A DNA stretch of 64,000 bases from CAVPTL01 sp963729195. GTDB taxonomy: Bacteria; Actinomycetota; Thermoleophilia; Gaiellales; JAICJC01. The stretch is taken from assembly GCA_963729195.1 (NCBI GenBank), contig CAVSNF010000020.1, positions 62,001-126,000 of the forward strand, read 5' to 3'. The position numbers and the translations under genes were made by a program. Below, in pieces: positions 61,694-64,000 of the stretch; within the stretch, counting starts at the first letter, position 1; each line of letters opens with the position of its first letter. The notes beneath the pieces are model-generated. The model was not told the DNA's origin. It did not search any database and saw only the letters and a list, made by a program, of their open reading frames with translations.

Positions 61694-62658
61694 GGTGCGT
61701 GGTGTTCCGCGGCGTGGGCGGCCGCGAGGTGATGGCGATCGAGGACCGCCCCGACCCGGCCCCGTCGGCGTTCGAGGTCGTGATCGCGCCCCGCTACTCG
61801 GGCGTCAACCCTGCCGACGTGCTGCAACGCGAGGGCCGTCACCCGGTGCCGCCGGGCTCTCCCACCGACATTCCCGGACTCGAGGTGGCAGGGACGGTGG
61901 TTGCCTGCGGCTCGGCGGTGACCGCCTTTGCGGTCGGCGATCGGGCTTTCGGCCTGGTCGGCGGCGGCGGGCACGCCACCCTGGTGGTGGGGCAGGAGCG
62001 GGAGCTTTTGAAGGTACCCGACGCACTGGCCGATGATGCGGCTGCGGCCACGCCCGAAGCCTTCCTGACGGCGTTCGATGCGGCTGTGCTGCAGGCCGGG
62101 CTGGGGTCCGGCGACACCCTGCTCGTCAACGGTGGCAGCGGCGGCGTGGGCACCGCCGCGGTACAGATCGGATCGGCGCTGGGCGCCACGGTGGTGGCCA
62201 GCGTTCGCACCGAGCGCCACCGGCCCGCGGTTGCGGCTCTGGGGGCCGAGGCGCTGTCTGCTGACGCAGCGTTCGAGCGCGTCGCCGAGCTGGGCGGCGC
62301 CGACGTGATCCTCGAGCTGGTCGGCGGGCCGCACATGGATGCCAACTTGGCGTCGCTCGCCCGGGGCGGCCGGCTGATGCTGGTGGCCGCCAAGCCGGGG
62401 GAGGAGGCACAGATCGTCCTGCGCGACCTGATGATGCGGCGGGCACATCTGATCGGCACCACTCTGCGCACCCGCCCGCCGGAGGAGAAGGCGCAGCTGA
62501 CGCAGACGTTCGGTCGCCGGATGCTGCCGCTGCTCGCTGCCGGCACGATCGCGCCGGTCGTCGATCGCAGCTTCCCGCTGGAGGACGCTGCCGAGGCGTT
62601 CGACGCTGTCCGCGAACCCGGCAAGTTCGGAAAGCTGCTCCTGGAGATGCCGGGATGA
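61690..62658 (+). CDS. MDR-type quinone/alcohol oxidoreductase
   Basis: This 322-residue zinc-independent medium-chain reductase has the GroES-like N-domain (YSGVNPADVLQREGRH) and the cofactor loop VNGGSGGVGTAAVQIG. It lacks the zinc cysteines. It is probably an NADPH:quinone or enoyl reductase. ATGA overlap with the deacetylase gene. Confidence 0.9.
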   Translation: MRCVVFRGVGGREVMAIEDRPDPAPSAFEVVIAPRYSGVNPADVLQREGRHPVPPGSPTDIPGLEVAGTVVACGSAVTAFAVGDRAFGLVGGGGHATLVVGQERELLKVPDALADDAAAATPEAFLTAFDAAVLQAGLGSGDTLLVNGGSGGVGTAAVQIGSALGATVVASVRTERHRPAVAALGAEALSADAAFERVAELGGADVILELVGGPHMDANLASLARGGRLMLVAAKPGEEAQIVLRDLMMRRAHLIGTTLRTRPPEEKAQLTQTFGRRMLPLLAAGTIAPVVDRSFPLEDAAEAFDAVREPGKFGKLLLEMPG

Positions 62659-63635
62659 GCCCGCTGCGGGCCGGCATCATCGGCGGCGGCTGGATTGCCC
62701 GGGTGCACGTGCCCGCGATCGATGCGGCCGACGGCGTCGAGCTGGTGGCAGCCTGCGACATCGATGCCGCCCGGGCCGAGGCGATCGCCCAGCCCCGCGG
62801 CGCTCACGCGTACACCCGGTGGGAGGAGATGCTCGAACGCGAGCAGCTTGACCTGCTGTGGGTATGCACGCCGCCGCTTCACCACCGCGCGCCGGTGGTG
62901 GCGGCGCTCGCGGGGGGCGTCCACGTCTACCTGGAAAAGCCGATCGCCCGCACGCTGGAGGACGCCGAGGCGATCGTGGCCGCGGCCGCTGCCGGCCCGG
63001 GCCTCTGCATGGTCGGGTACCAGTGGCACGCCACCGAGCTGCTCGACGAGGTGCGCAGCGCGCTCGGGGAGATGCAGGTGGGGATGCTGCTCGGCCGAAA
63101 CTACGGCCCCGTTGCCGGGCGGCCGTGGTTCATGGATCAGCGCCAGGGCGGCGGCCAGATTCTGGAGCGGGGAAGCCACCACATCGACCTCCAGCGCGCC
63201 ATCGCAGGCGAGATTGCGGCGGTCGAGGCGATCGCCGGCGGGGTGCGCCTGGCCCAGCCCACGGCGGTGTCGTCGATCGACGACGTCATCTCCCTGGTGT
63301 TTCACTTCGAGAGCGGCGCGCTGGGCGCGGTGCACACCGTGTGGTCGCGCGACGGGCAGCCGGAGGTGTACGCCACCGACGTGCTGGCGGAGGAGGCCAC
63401 GCTCCAGCTCCACCTGGGCCCCGGCCCCTACCGGATCACCGGAACCGCTCGCGGGCACCACGTCTCCGCCGAGTATGGGGAGCCGATGATCCGCTCGATC
63501 GACCGGTTCCTGGAGGTTGTGCGAAGCGGCGATCCGATGCGCATGTTCTGCCCGCCCACCGACGCCATCCGCACCCTGGCCGTAGCCCTGGCCTGCGAAC
63601 GTGCGCTGGAAACCGGCACGCGGGTGGCGGTGTGA
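62655..63635 (+). CDS. Gfo/Idh/MocA family oxidoreductase
   Basis: This 326-residue NAD(P)-dependent sugar-type dehydrogenase has IIGGGWIARVHVPAI (cofactor loop, 8-22) and EKPIART at 94-100. The C-terminal sheet domain is intact. It overlaps the MDR gene by 4 bases. It may act on an inositol-like or amino-sugar compound. Confidence 0.92.
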   Translation: MSPLRAGIIGGGWIARVHVPAIDAADGVELVAACDIDAARAEAIAQPRGAHAYTRWEEMLEREQLDLLWVCTPPLHHRAPVVAALAGGVHVYLEKPIARTLEDAEAIVAAAAAGPGLCMVGYQWHATELLDEVRSALGEMQVGMLLGRNYGPVAGRPWFMDQRQGGGQILERGSHHIDLQRAIAGEIAAVEAIAGGVRLAQPTAVSSIDDVISLVFHFESGALGAVHTVWSRDGQPEVYATDVLAEEATLQLHLGPGPYRITGTARGHHVSAEYGEPMIRSIDRFLEVVRSGDPMRMFCPPTDAIRTLAVALACERALETGTRVAV

Positions 63636-64000
63636 GCCTCACCCGCCTCGATCATGTGGGCATCGTGGTTGCCGACCTGGCCGCCCACGTCGCTCAGCTG
63701 GAGGCGCTGGGGCTTTCGCTCGGGCGAACCAGTGACAGCAGCGAAAGCCACGCGCTCTACTTCCCCTGCGGGGACGCCAGCGTCGAGCTGATCGACGTGC
63801 GTGATCCCGACGCCCGCACTCGCCGCCTACCCGCCGGTGAGCAGTCGCGGATCGAGCACATCGCCTTCGAGACCGACTCCGATCTGGGCGAGCTGCGAGA
63901 TCAGCTCGAGGCCCGCGGCGTGGAGGCGTCGTGGCCCCCCTTCCGATCGGGGGCGGGGGAGATGATCTGGACCAACGCAGAAACCAGCGGCGGCGTGCAG
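63632..64000 (+). CDS. VOC/glyoxalase family protein, 5' part
   Basis: The gene is open to the window edge; 123 codons are seen from the GTG at 63632. Metal-site residues are H8 (LDHVGIVV), a Glu in VELIDV and a His in IEHIAFE, the pattern of methylmalonyl-CoA epimerase-like VOC proteins. GTGA overlap with the previous gene. The C-terminus is missing, so the exact family is open. Confidence 0.88.
   Translation, partial: MSLTRLDHVGIVVADLAAHVAQLEALGLSLGRTSDSSESHALYFPCGDASVELIDVRDPDARTRRLPAGEQSRIEHIAFETDSDLGELRDQLEARGVEASWPPFRSGAGEMIWTNAETSGGVQ

Noticed and set aside
1..64000. tRNA or rRNA genes
   Set aside because: No recognisable cloverleaf or rRNA-like stretch was seen by eye; a tRNAscan or Infernal run would settle it.
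1..64000. Insertion sequence or prophage
   Set aside because: No transposase, integrase or phage structural gene is recognised; the repeats are the only mobile-looking sequence.

Overview
The window is very GC-rich, densely packed bacterial DNA. Starts are often GTG or TTG, genes overlap by ATGA/GTGA, and almost nothing is untranslated (no gap over 300 bases; the longest is about 230 bases at 26866-27098). Gene content is heavy in SDR oxidoreductases, enolase-superfamily sugar-acid enzymes, LacI/GntR regulators, M20 peptidases, a Tat-like lipoprotein and an ECF sigma factor with a SnoaL-like tail. This suggests a soil or plant-associated actinomycete, possibly of the Thermoleophilia/Solirubrobacterales type. 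That placement is inference: no rRNA, tRNA or phylogenetic marker is present.

Layout. (1) 1-9.7 kb: the end of a polyamine-type ABC importer (permease, ATPase) in one operon with a DUF1028 protein, a CocE/NonD hydrolase, an M20 peptidase and a HisC-like aminotransferase. Facing it are the matching lipoprotein, a 2-hydroxyacid dehydrogenase and a formamidase-like enzyme. (2) 9.8-18.3 kb: an MttB-like methyltransferase, a HicA-like small protein, a small monooxygenase-like protein, a class III aminotransferase, an amidase, a cytidylate-kinase-like protein, a FAD protein and a LUD protein. (3) 18.3-32.4 kb and 34.4-51 kb: a large catabolic island with four mandelate-racemase-type enolases, eight SDR proteins (one degenerate), two aldolase/RraA-type enzymes, an SMP-30 lactonase, an orphan E1 alpha/beta pair, two Zn alcohol dehydrogenases, two APC permeases, a CoA-transferase and a MaoC hydratase. 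LacI, GntR and MarR regulators are interspersed. The likely theme is uptake and non-phosphorylative oxidation, dehydration and cleavage of sugar acids. (4) 32.4-34.3 kb and 52.6-54.4 kb: two copies of an unrecognised two-gene cassette, a secreted beta-rich protein followed by a single-pass membrane protein. The second copy lies just after the ECF sigma gene. (5) 54.5-64 kb: an M20 amidohydrolase, a second HisC-like enzyme, a TPP enzyme, an FCD-GntR regulator, OsmC, GST, a PuuE-like deacetylase, an MDR oxidoreductase, a Gfo/Idh/MocA protein and a truncated VOC protein.

Two features cut across the window. Nine copies of a near-perfect palindrome with arm GTGAATAACGGTGCC (and compensated variants) sit almost always at gene 3' ends, several supplying the stop codon. 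In addition, 19 genes carry 27 single-step frame breaks (22 net +1, 5 net -1) with intact homologous sequence on both sides, which looks like uncorrected insertion-biased long-read error. I annotate those genes as full length and give each break.

Shared operators tie the catabolic island together. The 10-mer CAAACGATTG occurs four times, all in promoters. A 21-bp TTGATC-type palindrome occurs at two promoters flanking a GntR gene.
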